A stretch of DNA of 64,000 bases from assembly GCA_964450865.1 (NCBI GenBank), contig CAYVHB010000016.1, positions 1 through 64,000 of the forward strand. The letters run 5' to 3'. Each line of letters starts with the position of its first letter. Position 1 is the first letter of the stretch. Below are positions 17,401 to 26,731 of this stretch, piece after piece. The notes under the pieces were generated by a model that saw only the letters and a program-made list of their open reading frames with translations, made no database searches and was not told where the DNA came from. Source of the stretch: CAYVHB01 sp964450865 (GTDB lineage: Bacteria; Bacillota; Clostridia; Saccharofermentanales; UBA5734). The position numbers and the translations under genes are program-made.

Positions 17401-17883
17401 TCACTTTTTCAGGATTTTCCTGTCGATGAGCGTCGGATCGCGCAGCAACTGGATACAGAGCAGGATTGTGCCAAGGACAATGCACATATCTGCCAGATTG
17501 AAAGTCGGGAAAATATAACTGCCAAAATGAAAGTCCAGCATATCAGTGACGCTGCCCAGGCGGATCCGGTCGATCAGGTTACCCAGGCTGCCCGATGCGA
17601 TGATCGCCAGTGATGCCTTGAGCTGGGAATTGCGCGTACGGATCAGGATAACCAGCATCACCAGCGTAATCAGGGTCGAAATTCCCGCCAGGATATAAAT
17701 CCCCCAGTTCTGGTCGGCCAGGAAACTCCAGGCGGCCCCGCTGTTGCGCCGGTGAACGATATAGAAAAAATCGGTAATTACCGGAATGCTTTGCGACCCG
17801 ATCAGGCTCTGTGTGACAATCAGCTTGAGCAGCTGGTCGCCTGCAGTCAGTAAGAAGATGATGATGATCCAGACCATACCCAT
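17401..17883 (-). CDS. lspA: Prolipoprotein signal peptidase (signal peptidase II)
   Basis: 160 residues, four TM helices. The aspartyl catalytic pair is visible in GNLIDRIRLG and FNLADM, the conserved LspA motifs. It cleaves lipoprotein signal peptides after diacylglyceryl transfer. I start at the ATG at 17883, with GAGGA five bases upstream; the frame is open further but that part is translation of the overlapping lipoprotein gene. The start overlaps the end of the upstream lipoprotein gene by 37 bases. Confidence 0.95.
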   Translation of the reverse strand: MGMVWIIIIFLLTAGDQLLKLIVTQSLIGSQSIPVITDFFYIVHRRNSGAAWSFLADQNWGIYILAGISTLITLVMLVILIRTRNSQLKASLAIIASGSLGNLIDRIRLGSVTDMLDFHFGSYIFPTFNLADMCIVLGTILLCIQLLRDPTLIDRKILKK

Positions 17884-19625
17884 AAATCCTCGATTCCTTG
17901 ATAAGGTTGATTGACTGTCGGCCGGCACTGTCCGCTGACCCGGCTTCCATAAGCCAGGCCAGCCTCCCGCAACAGGATTCCGGAATATGGCGAACGGGCT
18001 GCCGCTTCGGTCAGAATCTGATGGTAATTCTCTACCAGCCTGTTCCGTGCCGCAGCGTCTGCCGGCTCGGTGACCCCGAGCAGCTGCCAAAGAGGCTGGC
18101 CGCGGACCAGGCGATTGCGCCACAGATTATAATCAGCCAGGCCCCTGGCCGCAAGGTCTGCGACACCGGTCACCGCGCGGTTCGGCGGATCCTGGTAAAG
18201 CCAGCCCGGCTCGGCCGGGTCTGGAAGAACAATCTCGCACAGGGCAATATCATACAGCTTATTGGCCATTGCTGTCTGGTACTTTGCCGCATCCAGGGTC
18301 CGTACCCGGCAGCTTTGTTTTTGCGCTTTCAGCCATGTTTTCAGCTGATTGGCCAGGCTGACCAGCAGCGGATTGTCAGCTGGCGCCAGGATATTGATCA
18401 GGCCGTTGATTGCCGGCAGCTTGCCGGCCGGCAGATCCGGATTGAGCCGGGTATTGATGGCAGCCAGGACCGGGCCCGTCTGGACGGGTGTCCGGTTCAG
18501 GCTGGCATGAGCTGCGGCCACCGGTACATCCGTCGCTTCACCGGGCAGCAGCGGATTGGCTGACTGCCAGTTTGCGGCCTGGCACAGCTGCTTATAAGCA
18601 GCGAGGTTGCCAGTATCGGCCATCGGACCGCTGCTGGTATTAAAGGCCAGCATGACGAAACGGTTTGCCGTGTATCGTTCCAGCCGCAGGCTGTTGCGCA
18701 ATGTATAAACTGCCAGTTCGTCAGCCGTCAGGCTGACCAGGTCAAGCTGGTCATTTTCCAGCGCTTTCATGGCCGAGGCAGCGGACGGGTATTCCTTCAT
18801 CACGATGGTTTGCAGCAGGCCGGCCCTAGCCGTCTGTAGCCGGGCCAGGGTGAGGACAAGACCTTCCTTTTTGCTGTAGCGCACCATCTTATAGCGACCG
18901 GTCCCGGCAATCAGGGCCATGGCATTGGCTTTTGCGGTCAGGGCCCTGGCCGGGACAACCGGGAAATCAAGGGCATACAGCAGCCAGGGATCCTCGTTTT
19001 TCAATTGCAGAAGCAGCGTGTAATCATTGACGGCGGTGCTGGCCGATACGGCCGCCAGGCCAGCCGCGAAGGGCGATGTGTCGGGATTGGCGAGAATGAA
19101 ATCAAGACAGGCTTTGACATCCCGGGCAGTCAGTGGCTGTCCGTCCTGGAAAGTCACGTCCGGACGCAAGATGACTGTCAGTTGCAGGCCATTGGGATTA
19201 AAGGTCCAGGAACTGGCCAATACCGGCTGCAGGACATGCGTTTCGTCCTCATCAATCAGGCGATCAAAAACCAGTGTCGCCGCGGCCTGTCCGGTCTGAC
19301 TGCGATCCAGCAGGGGATTGAGCGTCTTGCGGGTCGACCACCAAACACGCAAGGTCCCGGAAGGACCACGGTCCACGGTCGTGGCAGCCGGCTCAGTAAC
19401 AGCACCGCCGTCTGCCGGTTCAGTCGTTTCAGCTGTAATGTCCGGTGTCGTGGGGATTGTCCCTGTCGTATCAGCTGCAGCCTGGCAGCCGGCCAGGGTG
19501 GTCAGCAGCAGCGTTGTCAGCAGCAGGCCAGCCAGCAGCAGATGCCGGACTCGGCCGGGTCGGGGCAATATATGGATAAAATATCTACAAATTCGTTTCA
19601 AGGCGGCCTCTATTCGTGTATACAT
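17847..19625 (-). CDS. Family 5 extracellular solute-binding lipoprotein
   Basis: 592 residues, the size of OppA/DppA-type peptide-binding proteins. A signal peptide with lipobox LAGC (Cys at 47) follows a basic stretch, then a Thr-rich linker and an SBP_bac_5 body (GTLRVWWSTRKTLNPLLDRSQTGQAAATLVFDRLI, with the typical LTARDVKACLDFIL). Predicted to be anchored outside the membrane and to bind peptides or a similar ligand. No permease or ATPase gene is next to it, so it is an orphan binding protein placed between ymdB and lspA and overlapping both slightly. The Shine-Dalgarno at 19625 is poor and a later start in the same frame is possible. Confidence 0.8.
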   Translation of the reverse strand: MYTRIEAALKRICRYFIHILPRPGRVRHLLLAGLLLTTLLLTTLAGCQAAADTTGTIPTTPDITAETTEPADGGAVTEPAATTVDRGPSGTLRVWWSTRKTLNPLLDRSQTGQAAATLVFDRLIDEDETHVLQPVLASSWTFNPNGLQLTVILRPDVTFQDGQPLTARDVKACLDFILANPDTSPFAAGLAAVSASTAVNDYTLLLQLKNEDPWLLYALDFPVVPARALTAKANAMALIAGTGRYKMVRYSKKEGLVLTLARLQTARAGLLQTIVMKEYPSAASAMKALENDQLDLVSLTADELAVYTLRNSLRLERYTANRFVMLAFNTSSGPMADTGNLAAYKQLCQAANWQSANPLLPGEATDVPVAAAHASLNRTPVQTGPVLAAINTRLNPDLPAGKLPAINGLINILAPADNPLLVSLANQLKTWLKAQKQSCRVRTLDAAKYQTAMANKLYDIALCEIVLPDPAEPGWLYQDPPNRAVTGVADLAARGLADYNLWRNRLVRGQPLWQLLGVTEPADAAARNRLVENYHQILTEAAARSPYSGILLREAGLAYGSRVSGQCRPTVNQPYQGIEDLWVWSGSSSSSY

Positions 19626-20392
19626 AAACGCTCGATAGCCGTGGCTTGCCCGGATAATGGATCTGCAGTCACAACAACGGCTGAAAAAATACCGCGTCCC
19701 TGGGCAGCTTCATACGGGGCTGGCAAGCGCTCAACAAAGCGGCGCAGGGATGACTGCCGTTCCATGCCGATGATACCGTCCATCGGTCCGGTCATGCCCA
19801 CATCAGTAATATAGGCAGTCCCGCGTTCAAGCAGCCGTTCGTCAGCAGTCTGCACATGCGTATGTGTCCCGGCCAACAGCGTGACCCGGCCATCCAGGAA
19901 CCAACCCATGGCGATTTTCTCGGACGTCGCTTCGGCATGGAAGTCAACGACTGCCATCCGTACATTATAATCTATTTTCAGCCGGCTTAACAGACTGTCT
20001 GCCGTGGCAAACGGATCATTCATCGGGTCCATGAAAATCCGGCCTTGCAGATTGATGACCAGTACCCGGCCAGCCGGATGCTGGATAATGGTGTAACCCT
20101 GGCCCGGCCAAGTCGGTGGTCCATTGGCCGGACGGATAACCTGCGGTATCGTGTCAATGCGCTCGATCAGCTCGAACTTGGACCAGGTGTGATTGCCCAT
20201 GGTAATGACATCAACGCCACAGCCCAGAATGTCCTGGGCCAGGCGCGGGGTCAGACCCAGTCCGGCTGCGGCATTTTCCCCATTGGCTATACACACATCA
20301 ATGTCATATTTTTTCTTGAGTATTGTGAGATGCTCCTTGAGCATTCGCCGGCCAGTCGAACCAACGACATCGCCAATCATCAGAATATGCAA
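19610..20392 (-). CDS. ymdB: YmdB-family metallophosphoesterase
   Basis: A 260-residue dinuclear-metal phosphodiesterase (2',3'-cAMP hydrolysis is known for B. subtilis YmdB). All signatures are present: IGDVVGSTGRR, ANGENAAAG, TMGNHTW, VDFHAEATSEK and GTHTHVQTAD. Family proteins begin at the residue before HILMIGD, which here is a TTG codon at 20392 with GGGGG eight bases upstream; an upstream ATG at 20440 would add 16 non-conserved residues. It follows rny, the classic rny-ymdB pairing, but a terminator-like hairpin lies between them. Confidence 0.88.
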   Translation of the reverse strand: MHILMIGDVVGSTGRRMLKEHLTILKKKYDIDVCIANGENAAAGLGLTPRLAQDILGCGVDVITMGNHTWSKFELIERIDTIPQVIRPANGPPTWPGQGYTIIQHPAGRVLVINLQGRIFMDPMNDPFATADSLLSRLKIDYNVRMAVVDFHAEATSEKIAMGWFLDGRVTLLAGTHTHVQTADERLLERGTAYITDVGMTGPMDGIIGMERQSSLRRFVERLPAPYEAAQGRGIFSAVVVTADPLSGQATAIERLCIHE

Positions 20393-20493
20393 ATAAAAAC
20401 CCCCATTCTTGAATATTTTAACACAGAACAGAGGTGTCATCTTGTTAATTTTTCATATCGGCCTGCCCGGCATCTGGCCGGGTTTGCCGGCAC

Positions 20494-20520
20494 AAAAAAA
20501 GGCGCTCCGCGGGGAGTGCC
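20494..20520 (-). terminator. Terminator between rny and ymdB
   Basis: Minus-strand stem GGCACTCC/GGCGCTCC-type (eight pairs with one wobble) with a CGCGG loop is followed by seven T residues. It should end most rny transcripts before ymdB. The remaining 220 bases up to the rny stop hold nothing I recognise. Confidence 0.7.
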
Positions 20521-20737
20521 TTCTTGAGTGATCAGATAGAATGACCAGGCCGGCTGAGGGTCCGGCCGCATCAGGGAAGCAAGGCCGCCTGGCCTGGCAA
20601 GCTGGCCTGGCGAGGCGGATGCTGGATTGGTCTGGCCTGTTGTTCCGGATCAATCCGGGTTATGCAGGTTCCAGAAAAGGATGTACAGGTCTGGTCAGGG
20701 TAATCCGGTCCGGGCTGGGTTGTGCTGGTGATGCCGG

Positions 20738-22318
20738 TTACTTGGCGAATTCAGTGACACGGGTTTCCCGAATGATATGGACTTTGATCTGGCCGGGATA
20801 ATCCAGTTCTTCTTCGATTTTCTTGCAAATCTCGCGGGCCTTGAGAATCATTTCGTCATCGCGGACATTTTCCGGACGGACCATGACACGGATTTCCCGG
20901 CCGGCCTGGATGGCAAATGACTTTTCGACACCATCGAATGAATTGGCAATTTCTTCAAGTTTCTGAATCCGCTTGATGTAGGTTTCGAGATTTTCCCTGC
21001 GGGCTCCGGGCCGGGCTGCGGAAATGGCATCCGCTGCGGCGACGAGAATCGATATCAGGGAATCGGGTTCGACTTCACCGTGATGCGAAAGAATCGCATT
21101 GATGACTTCGGGTCCTTCTTTGTACTTGCGGGCAATTTCAGCGCCAAGTGTAATATGGGATCCTTCCATTTCGAAATCGGCAGCCTTGCCGATATCGTGC
21201 AGCAAGCCGGCCCGCTTGGCCATCATGACGTCCAGCCCCAGTTCGGCGGCCATCATGCCGGCAAACCAGCAGACTTCAACGGAGTGCTGCAAGACATTCT
21301 GCCCGTAGCTGGTCCGGTAACGGAGCCGTCCGAGCAATTTGATAATTTCGGGATGGATCCCGATCATGCCGGTTTCAAAGACCGTGCGGTCACCTTCCTG
21401 CTTGATCGTCTGGTCGACTTCCTTGCGGGCCTTCTCTACCATTTCTTCAATGCGGGCCGGATGGATACGGCCGTCGATAATCAGCTTTTCTATGGCAATC
21501 CGGGCAATCTCGCGCCGGATCGGGTCAAAGCTGGACAAGATGACAGCCTCCGGGGTATCGTCGATGATCAGGTCGACACCCGTCAGGGTCTCAATCGCCC
21601 TGATGTTGCGGCCTTCGCGGCCGATAATCCGGCCTTTCATCTCGTCATTGGGCAGCGTGACAACCGAAACGGTCGTTTCCGAGACAAAATCGGAAGCATA
21701 ACGCTGGATTGAAGAAACAATGATCTCCTTGGCTTTACGGTCTGCTTCGTCCTTGGCGGCCTCTTCCATCTGCCTGAGCATGACAGCCATGTCATGGCGA
21801 TAGGCGTGGCGGGCTTCATCGAGGACGATGGTTTTGGCGTCATCGACGCTCAGGTTGGAAATGCGCTCGAGCTCGACCAGTTTCTGCCGCTCCATCTCCC
21901 TGGCTTTCTCTTCCAGAGCCAGAACATCGCTGACGCGATTATCCAGGGCATCTTCCTTCTGTTCAAGCACTTCGAGTTTACGGTCCAGTGCTTCTTCCTT
22001 CTGGTCAATGCGGTTGCGTTCCCGCTGCAGATCTGATTTTTTCTCCCGAACGTCTTTTTCAAATTCAAGCCTGCTTTTATGAATCTCCTCCTTGGCTTGC
22101 AGGAGGAGCTCTCGTTTTCTGGTTTCACCGGCCTTCTGCGCTTCACCGAGCGTCCGGACGGCTTCTGCTTCTGCTTTTTCAACCGATTCCTGCAAGGCCT
22201 TGCTTTTCTTGCTGAAACCTTTGTTGTAGTAAGCAATGGTCAGCCCGACAGCGGCTAACGCGCCGGCGGCCAGGCCAATTAAAATTCCAATTAGCCAATC
22301 TATGGCAATCACCCCCAT
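20738..22318 (-). CDS. rny: Ribonuclease Y
   Basis: 526 residues: an N-terminal TM helix (about 5-27), a long coiled coil (about 30-200), a KH domain (IIGREGRNIRAIETLTG) and an HD domain (HSVEVCWFAGMM, LLHDIGKAADFE). RNase Y starts bulk mRNA decay in Firmicutes from the membrane. The start ATG lies in AT-rich leader without a clear Shine-Dalgarno; a GTG two codons later is possible. A good promoter lies 57 bases upstream. Confidence 0.97.
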   Translation of the reverse strand: MGVIAIDWLIGILIGLAAGALAAVGLTIAYYNKGFSKKSKALQESVEKAEAEAVRTLGEAQKAGETRKRELLLQAKEEIHKSRLEFEKDVREKKSDLQRERNRIDQKEEALDRKLEVLEQKEDALDNRVSDVLALEEKAREMERQKLVELERISNLSVDDAKTIVLDEARHAYRHDMAVMLRQMEEAAKDEADRKAKEIIVSSIQRYASDFVSETTVSVVTLPNDEMKGRIIGREGRNIRAIETLTGVDLIIDDTPEAVILSSFDPIRREIARIAIEKLIIDGRIHPARIEEMVEKARKEVDQTIKQEGDRTVFETGMIGIHPEIIKLLGRLRYRTSYGQNVLQHSVEVCWFAGMMAAELGLDVMMAKRAGLLHDIGKAADFEMEGSHITLGAEIARKYKEGPEVINAILSHHGEVEPDSLISILVAAADAISAARPGARRENLETYIKRIQKLEEIANSFDGVEKSFAIQAGREIRVMVRPENVRDDEMILKAREICKKIEEELDYPGQIKVHIIRETRVTEFAK

Positions 22319-22374
22319 ATTTATTTGTCAAGTTGCATAAACCGGTGCGTCGCCAGAGGCAAAGCATCTTTTAT

Positions 22375-22404
22375 ATTGTATAGATATCCCCGGAAGATTG
22401 TCAA
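22375..22404 (-). promoter_or_regulatory. Promoter of rny
   Basis: Minus strand TTGACA (22399-22404), an 18-base spacer and TACAAT (22375-22380); an alternative -10, TATACA, sits at 16-base spacing. Confidence 0.65.
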
Positions 22405-22582
22405 TCAATTTGCGAAAATATCAAACGACAATCATTAGGTGACAATTATTGGCGGCTCACTGTGACGGTCAAAACGATCACCGGCTGACACCGTCGTGCA
22501 AAAAAATTGAACGGAACGTTCCGGTTTTCGGTAACCTTGTGCCGCGCAGATCCTGGCAACCGTCACCCATAGAACGGGCTGA

Positions 22583-23230
22583 TCATTCCGGTCGCCGCCT
22601 GGGCTGAGTCATTTGTGACAGTATAGCCGCCAGTTCTTCAGCCCTGACCCGGACCAGCAGCTGACCGTTGGCATTGAGGACAGGCGCCTTGCCACATTCG
22701 CCAAGACAGTCGCAGGTTTTCAGGTTTACCTTGTGGACAAGATTGGCCGGCTGGCTGGCCAATAGCTGCTCCAGCTCAGCCAGTATCGCCGCGGCACCTT
22801 TCCGCTGGCAGGCTTTACCCATGCAGATTTTGATCGTCTGCGACTTTTTTTCCGCGGTTTTGGCGGTCGCTGATTTCGCAGCCGCTGATCCGGCGATCAT
22901 CGGCCGTACACTTGCTGATATCGGGCTGGTATTGGTTGCCATTGGCCTGACTTTTGCAGGTGTCGCCAACGCCGAGGGTGGAATCGGGTTTGCGGAAGCT
23001 CCAACGACAGACAGACCCAAATAGGTGGCTACGCCATATACTTCAGCCGGTGCCAGGCGCAGCAGATCGGCAATCTGGCGCAACTGGGCAATCGTGATGC
23101 TGCCATAGGCCTGGGCCAGTTGCAGTAAGGCGTGATGCAGCCCGATCGCTCCATCACTTTGCAGCTGACGCAGAACTGGCCGCAGTGAATCAGACGGGGA
23201 ACCGGATTGATGCTTGCGCTTTTCTTCCAT
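22583..23230 (-). CDS. NuoE-like [2Fe-2S] thioredoxin-fold protein
   Basis: 215 residues. The N-terminal helical bundle (about 15-75, ITIAQLRQIADLLRLAPAEVYGVATYL) matches the NuoE/HndA/24-kDa subunit. The C-terminal thioredoxin-like ferredoxin (about 130-215) has ligands in ICMGKAC and CLGECGKAPV. The two parts are joined by an Ala/Pro/Thr-rich linker of about 50 residues that normal NuoE lacks. Usually NuoE works with NuoF-like NADH subunits in complex I, NADH-dependent hydrogenases or formate dehydrogenases; none is nearby, so its partner is unknown. Confidence 0.75.
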   Translation of the reverse strand: MEEKRKHQSGSPSDSLRPVLRQLQSDGAIGLHHALLQLAQAYGSITIAQLRQIADLLRLAPAEVYGVATYLGLSVVGASANPIPPSALATPAKVRPMATNTSPISASVRPMIAGSAAAKSATAKTAEKKSQTIKICMGKACQRKGAAAILAELEQLLASQPANLVHKVNLKTCDCLGECGKAPVLNANGQLLVRVRAEELAAILSQMTQPRRRPE

Positions 23231-23356
23231 CTGCTGATCCTCCTGTTGATCAATAGCAGGGCATGGCCGGCCGGTGAAATATTGACTATAATAACGTTGA
23301 TCCTGAGTCCACTGATGAAGCGCTTTTCACGGCGGCCATTTCATGGAGGTTCATAC

Positions 23357-24283
23357 ATGTTATTATCTCATATCGTAGGCCAGGCTGACGAGGGCCGGCG
23401 GGCTGTTGATGTCCTGGCTGATCGTATCGGAATGTCACGCCAGATGAGCAAGCGCATCCGCCTGTACGGTTTGCTGACCTGCAACGGCCAGCCCTGGCGG
23501 ATGGTGGATCCCGTCCGGGCCGGTGATCAATTAATTGCCCAGTTCGACCCGCATCCCGGTCAGGCCAGGGAATTGCGGACCATCCCGGGTGTGGCTGTCC
23601 GGTTTCAGGATGACTGGCTGATTGTCGTGAACAAGCCATCCGGCATGGTGGTTCACCCGACCTACCTGCATAGCCGGGGCTCGCTGACCGACTTGCTCGC
23701 TGATTATCCGCTGCATCCGGTCAGCCGGCTGGATCGTGACACGTCCGGCCTGGTCCTGATCGCCCGCAATGGCCACGCTCATCATGTCATTACCTGCAAT
23801 CCGATGCGCAAGCACTACATCGGACTGATTCACGGCGCTTTATCGGCGCCGGCCGGGCTGATCGAGGCCCCGATCGGCCGCTGCCCGGACAGCATCATGC
23901 TGCGCAAGGTCACGCCGGATGGTGCACCGGCCCGTACGCGCTGGCAAGTCCTGGTCTATTATCCCCGGGCTGATGTTTCGCTCGTCCGCTTTGAGCTGCT
24001 GACGGGAAGGACCCACCAGATCCGGGTCCATTGCCAGTCGATTGGTCATCCCTTGCTGGGAGACGGTTTGTATGGACTGGCGGCCGATCCGGCAGCCCTG
24101 GAGATGCGTAAGGCCCGGGCACCGCTGGCAGTTGCCCTGGATCGCCAGCTGGGGCGCCAGGCCTTGCATGCTGTCAGCATTGAATTGAAGCATCCCGTCG
24201 ATCAGCGGCCGCTGCTGATCACAGCGCCGTTGCCATCTGACCTGCAGATGATATTGAATCGCCTGCAGACTGAGGGACGCTAG
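23357..24283 (+). CDS. RluA/RluD-family pseudouridine synthase
   Basis: 308 residues, a second member of the family in this window. An S4-like N-terminus (RIGMSRQMSKRIRLYGLLTCNG) is followed by the catalytic domain with SRLDRDTSGLVLIARNGHAHH (Asp nucleophile near 121) and RTHQIRVHCQSIGHPLLGDGLY. The target base is unknown. I start at the ATG at 23357, with GGAGG eight bases upstream. It is divergent from the NuoE-like gene; TATAAT at 23287-23292 could be its -10 box, with a poor -35. It converges with recN, 16 bases apart. Confidence 0.85.
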   Translation: MLLSHIVGQADEGRRAVDVLADRIGMSRQMSKRIRLYGLLTCNGQPWRMVDPVRAGDQLIAQFDPHPGQARELRTIPGVAVRFQDDWLIVVNKPSGMVVHPTYLHSRGSLTDLLADYPLHPVSRLDRDTSGLVLIARNGHAHHVITCNPMRKHYIGLIHGALSAPAGLIEAPIGRCPDSIMLRKVTPDGAPARTRWQVLVYYPRADVSLVRFELLTGRTHQIRVHCQSIGHPLLGDGLYGLAADPAALEMRKARAPLAVALDRQLGRQALHAVSIELKHPVDQRPLLITAPLPSDLQMILNRLQTEGR

Positions 24284-24299
24284 CAGGGGCCAGGCAGCC

Positions 24300-26141
24300 T
24301 CAGGCCTGGCCCAGGCCTTGCGTGAGCAATTGTTCGGCCAGCTGGCGGGCCGCTTCGTCACCAATCCCGCCCGACAGGAGCCGGGCCAGTTCGCGGATGC
24401 GTCCTTCCTGATCCAGCGACCGCAGCAGCGTGCGGGTCTTTTCGCCATCCGTCTGTTTTTCGATCAGCAGATGCTGGTCGGCGAGCGCGGCGATCTGGGC
24501 CATGTGCGTGATGCAAAGCACCTGGTGGCGACGGGCAATCTGCTTGAGCTTGGCGGCGACCCGGCCGGCGGTCCGGCCGCTGACGCCGGTGTCAATTTCG
24601 TCGAAAATCAGGACCGGTATAGCATCGACATCGGCCAGGATCGTCTTGATCGCCAGCAGAACCCGCGAGGCTTCGCCGCCTGAAGCAATGCGGGCCAGCG
24701 GCTTGAGCGGTTCACCCGGATTGGGAGATATCATGAATTCAACCCGGTCCAGGCCAGAACGCGGATATGGCCCCGTTTCCAGTGGCGTTTTTTCCATTTT
24801 TACGGCGAAACGAACACCTTTCATGCCAAGGTCGGCCAGTTCAACCATGATCTGGCTTTGCAGGCGGCTGGCCGCCGCCTGGCGCAGGTCGGACAGCGTA
24901 TCAGCCTGGGCACTGATCTGGCGGGCGATTTTTTCCTGTTGCTTCTGCAGCCGTTCAAAGCGGGCTTCGCCATCGGCCAGTTCCTCACGCCGGGCTGTCG
25001 CGCGGCTCAGATAAGCCTGAACCGATGCCAGATCTCCGCCGTATTTCTTTTTCAGGCGGTAAAACAGGTCAAGACGCTCATCGAGGCGGACGAGTTCGCC
25101 GGGATCACTGCCGTCATCTTCCAGGAAATCGAGCAGGCCGGCGGCAGCTGACTGCAACTGCTCCAGGCTGGATTCAATCAGCTGGCGCTGCCCGGCCAGT
25201 GTCTCGCTTTGCCGGGCCGCGAAATCAAGGCGGGCATGGAGGCGGGCCAGACGGGCGTTAATCGCCGTATCACCACTGCCGGATAATTGCTCATAAGCGT
25301 CACTGAGAGCCTCGCGGATTTTTTCCCGGTTGGCCAGCAGGCGGCGCCGGGCAGTCAGCTGCTCTTCTTCACCGGGCCTGATTGCGGCACCGCTGATTTC
25401 CCGGATCTGATAGTCCAGCAAGTCCAGTTGCCGGGCCCGTTCGGCCGGATCCTGGCCGAGGCGATGCAGCTGTTGCTGCAGGTTGCTCCATTGGACAACA
25501 GCCTGCTGGTAAGCGGCCAGCGGCGCCTGCAGCCCGTCACCGGCGAACCGGTCAAGCAGCTGGATATGGGTAGCCGGACTGAAAATAGACTGCTGGTCGT
25601 TCTGGCCGTGAATATCAATCAGGTATTGAACCGTCTGGCGCAGGACAGCCAGGGGCACGAGGCGTCCGTTGATCCGGCAGTTGGACTTGCCGCTGGCCAG
25701 GATCTCGCGGGATACAATCAGGTCATCATCAGGCGCTGCGGCTGGCCCGGCCTGTGTTACCGGTGACACCAGGGCCGTGTCAGCAGCCTGTCCGGCCTCA
25801 CGGGCTGTGACTTCCTGGCCAGGCCCGGTGGCCTGTCTGGCAGCAGCGGCCGGGCCGGCAACGGCCTGAACATCCTCAGCCTCGGCCAGGCCGAGCTGGA
25901 CTTGCCAGTCCAGCGGCAGGCTGGTTCGCGGCTGACTGAAAACAGCCTCGATGCGGGCTCGCGACTGGCCCTGGCGGATGACATCACGGCTGACCCGCTC
26001 ACCGGTCAGGGCGCCGATGGCGTCAATCAGGATCGATTTACCGGCGCCTGTTTCGCCGCTAATGATAAAAAGCCCGGCGCCAGGCTCCAGGACCGCCTGT
26101 TCAATCAAGGCAAAGTCATGTATTTCGACTTGTGTAAGCAT
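24300..26141 (-). CDS. recN: DNA repair protein RecN
   Basis: An SMC-like ATPase acting early in double-strand break repair. The 613 residues contain the N-terminal Walker A SGETGAGKSILIDAIG (about 29-44), central coiled coils, and the C-terminal signature and Walker B (IASGGEASRVLLAIKT, LIFDEIDTGVSGRTA). An Ala/Gln/Gly-rich insertion of about 55 residues (about 93-147) interrupts the N-terminal head domain. The gene follows argR, the common Firmicute order. Confidence 0.95.
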   Translation of the reverse strand: MLTQVEIHDFALIEQAVLEPGAGLFIISGETGAGKSILIDAIGALTGERVSRDVIRQGQSRARIEAVFSQPRTSLPLDWQVQLGLAEAEDVQAVAGPAAAARQATGPGQEVTAREAGQAADTALVSPVTQAGPAAAPDDDLIVSREILASGKSNCRINGRLVPLAVLRQTVQYLIDIHGQNDQQSIFSPATHIQLLDRFAGDGLQAPLAAYQQAVVQWSNLQQQLHRLGQDPAERARQLDLLDYQIREISGAAIRPGEEEQLTARRRLLANREKIREALSDAYEQLSGSGDTAINARLARLHARLDFAARQSETLAGQRQLIESSLEQLQSAAAGLLDFLEDDGSDPGELVRLDERLDLFYRLKKKYGGDLASVQAYLSRATARREELADGEARFERLQKQQEKIARQISAQADTLSDLRQAAASRLQSQIMVELADLGMKGVRFAVKMEKTPLETGPYPRSGLDRVEFMISPNPGEPLKPLARIASGGEASRVLLAIKTILADVDAIPVLIFDEIDTGVSGRTAGRVAAKLKQIARRHQVLCITHMAQIAALADQHLLIEKQTDGEKTRTLLRSLDQEGRIRELARLLSGGIGDEAARQLAEQLLTQGLGQA

Positions 26142-26239
26142 AACGCTTCCTCATCTGTTGATAGTATCCAGAACAATTGATGGTAGCTTCAAGTTTTCAT
26201 CGGATCCGGATCGGCTGCTGGTTCTTCATCGGCTGCTGG

Positions 26240-26731
26240 TTATTCCAGCCGCCGGGCCGCGGCCGCACCGCCACTGGTTACCAGCTGATTCAAAGCCTCG
26301 GCCAGGCTCAGGGCCTCCGGGATTGAGCGGGCGGCAACAAAAACCGTATCATCACCGGCGATTGTGCCGACAACTTCACTCAGGCGCATGGAATCGAGGG
26401 CCGAAGCGCTGGCCTGGGCCATCCCTGGCATGGTCTTGATGATAACAAGGTTCATGGCCACTTCCACATTCAGGACCGCTTCAGCGAAAATCTTCATCAG
26501 GCGTCCGGAGGCGACTTCGCCCGTTCGCTCCAGTGAAATATACTTCTGGATGCCGGTCGCAGTCGTTACCTTGATAATGCCCAGCTCCTTGATATCGCGC
26601 GATATGGTCGCCTGGGTTACATCAAGGCCGGCATTATTCAGCCCGGCCACAAGATCTTCCTGGGTGCCGATCTCAAGATCACGGATCATCTGCAAAATCC
26701 GCGCCTGACGTTCGCTTTTGGTTGGTTTCAT
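26240..26731 (-). CDS. argR: Arginine repressor
   Basis: 163 residues: an N-terminal winged helix (MKPTKSERQARILQMIRD, then LDVTQATISRDIKELGIIKV) and a C-terminal hexamerisation/arginine-binding domain with the GTIAGDDTVFVAAR motif. It represses arginine synthesis genes and can activate catabolism. The ATG overlaps the nadK stop (ATGA). No arg gene lies in the window. Confidence 0.95.
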   Translation of the reverse strand: MKPTKSERQARILQMIRDLEIGTQEDLVAGLNNAGLDVTQATISRDIKELGIIKVTTATGIQKYISLERTGEVASGRLMKIFAEAVLNVEVAMNLVIIKTMPGMAQASASALDSMRLSEVVGTIAGDDTVFVAARSIPEALSLAEALNQLVTSGGAAAARRLE

